Positions 63,283 through 64,000 of a stretch of DNA of 64,000 nt are shown here, piece by piece. The number at the start of each line of letters is the position of its first letter. Position 1 is the stretch's first letter. This DNA comes from CAWUEX02 sp038148375 (GTDB lineage Bacteria > Pseudomonadota > Alphaproteobacteria > Rhodospirillales > Rhodospirillaceae). A program made the translations under genes and the position numbers. The stretch covers positions 124,001 to 188,000 of the forward strand of contig JAYQVH010000002.1 in assembly GCA_038148375.1 (NCBI GenBank), written 5' to 3'. The notes under the pieces were generated by a model. That model was not told the DNA's origin. It did no database searches and was given only the letters and a program-made list of their open reading frames with translations.

Positions 63283-64000
63283 ATGATCACGGAAAAAATT
63301 CTCACACCGGATATTCTCATCGCCGGGGCCGGCATTGCCGGGGCAACCGTTGCCGCAGGCTTGCGCGACCGCGGCTATTCGGTGGTGCAGCTGGAAGCCT
63401 CGGACCAGCCGTTGGATACGGCGCGCGGCGACCATCTCGGTCCGCGCGTGGTCGAGACCTTGGCGAACTGGAACATTCTCGATGCGTTTTTTGACGCGGG
63501 CGCGGAGAAACGCCTCGGTGCGCGCTGGCAGATGCCGGACGGCGAGATCGTGCTGCATTCCGGCATGGACGATCTGCCGCTGCCGTATCCGTATTACGTC
63601 GTCCTCAATCACGATCTGATTTCCGAAACGGCGCTGGCGCTGGCCATCAATGAGCCCGACTTCGACTACACCCTGTTCCGTCCTGCCGCCGCCAAGGACA
63701 TCGCCACCGGGCCGGAGGCCTTAGGCGGTGTCACCGAAGTGCGGATCACCGACGGCGAGGGCAGGCCGGTGCTCATTCGTCCGCGCCTGACCTTTGCCTG
63801 CGACGGGCGCTCCTCGCGCATCCGCGCCGCCTGCGGGTTCGAGGTTGTGAAGAGCTACGATTACGAAAAGCCGTTTGTCGTTCTGTTCGGGCCGCGCGGC
63901 GAATTGCAGGATCCGCGCAATGAAATCATTTCGTTCCTGTCGCCCAACGGCGGCGTGAGCCGCATTCCGCGCATGGCCGGGCAATGGAAGATCGGACTGG
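63283..64000 (+). CDS. FAD-dependent monooxygenase, 5' part
   Basis: The frame from ATG 63283 runs open to the window end (239 complete codons). It begins with the FAD-binding GAGIAGATVAAGL motif, followed by VQLEASDQP with the ribose-binding acidic residue, ARGDHLGPRV, and the second FAD signature CDGRSSRIR at about residue 172-180, all typical of UbiH/PHBH-type hydroxylases. The C-terminal part lies outside the window. The substrate is unknown. No strong ribosome site is visible, so a nearby alternative start is possible. Confidence 0.85.
   Translation, partial: MITEKILTPDILIAGAGIAGATVAAGLRDRGYSVVQLEASDQPLDTARGDHLGPRVVETLANWNILDAFFDAGAEKRLGARWQMPDGEIVLHSGMDDLPLPYPYYVVLNHDLISETALALAINEPDFDYTLFRPAAAKDIATGPEALGGVTEVRITDGEGRPVLIRPRLTFACDGRSSRIRAACGFEVVKSYDYEKPFVVLFGPRGELQDPRNEIISFLSPNGGVSRIPRMAGQWKIGL

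Overview
This is a high-GC window from what looks like a free-living alphaproteobacterium, possibly related to the Rhodospirillales. The evidence is the gene order and protein style: a DUF1015–miaA–ilvB–ilvN–ilvC–leuA run, the mreBCD–mrdA–rodA rod-shape operon, a PAS_5-type protein, a TRAP binding protein and several flavin-dependent HsaA-like enzymes. No species can be named from the sequence. Phage, insertion-sequence and CRISPR signals are absent.

1–15 kb is core metabolism and cell shape on the plus strand: the end of an amine oxidase-like gene, a DUF1015 protein, MiaA, the branched-chain amino acid genes ilvB, ilvN and ilvC, a leucine-rich leader peptide with attenuator-like pairings, leuA, then mreB, mreC, mreD, mrdA and rodA, closed by tRNA-Lys(CTT). 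IlvN carries an unusual histone-H1-like basic tail.

15–21 kb is accessory: a MarR regulator, an exported amidohydrolase, a minus-strand trio (alpha/beta hydrolase, DUF3108-like protein, GT61 glycosyltransferase) and a flavin monooxygenase gene broken by one in-frame TAG.

21–38 kb is the most striking region. A pentaheme cytochrome and NADP-type glutamate dehydrogenase lie on the plus strand. Facing them is a seven-gene minus-strand operon of about 13 kb (37854 down to 24853) with no intergenic gap above about 15 bases. It encodes an FAD/NAD oxidoreductase fused to two cyclic-nucleotide-binding domains and four ferredoxin-type Cys clusters, a b-type cytochrome-like membrane protein, a cytoplasmic FHA domain joined through one membrane helix to a decaheme periplasmic domain, a small exported protein, a tandem HbpS/GlcG-like protein, a large outer-membrane beta-barrel candidate, and a second decaheme protein ending in a six-bladed LVIVD-type propeller. 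Together these could carry electrons from cytoplasmic NAD(P)H through the inner membrane, periplasm and outer membrane, or the reverse. This is the best candidate for an undescribed system.

38–64 kb is a catabolic and accessory region with many related gene pairs: two beta-lactamase-fold hydrolases, two tandem SMP-30-like propellers, two DUF3108-like exported proteins, two MFS carriers, two neighbouring SDRs and a second HsaA-like enzyme. Other genes include an Asp/Glu racemase-like protein, an aldo/keto reductase, an HD-domain protein, MmgE/PrpD, DctP, HapK-like and carboxymuconolactone decarboxylase-like proteins, two peptidyl-prolyl isomerases, a PAS_5 pseudogene (again broken by TAG), a glutathione transferase and the start of an FAD monooxygenase cut by the window end. 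A pair of strong hairpins sits directly before the carboxymuconolactone decarboxylase gene and covers its ribosome binding site.
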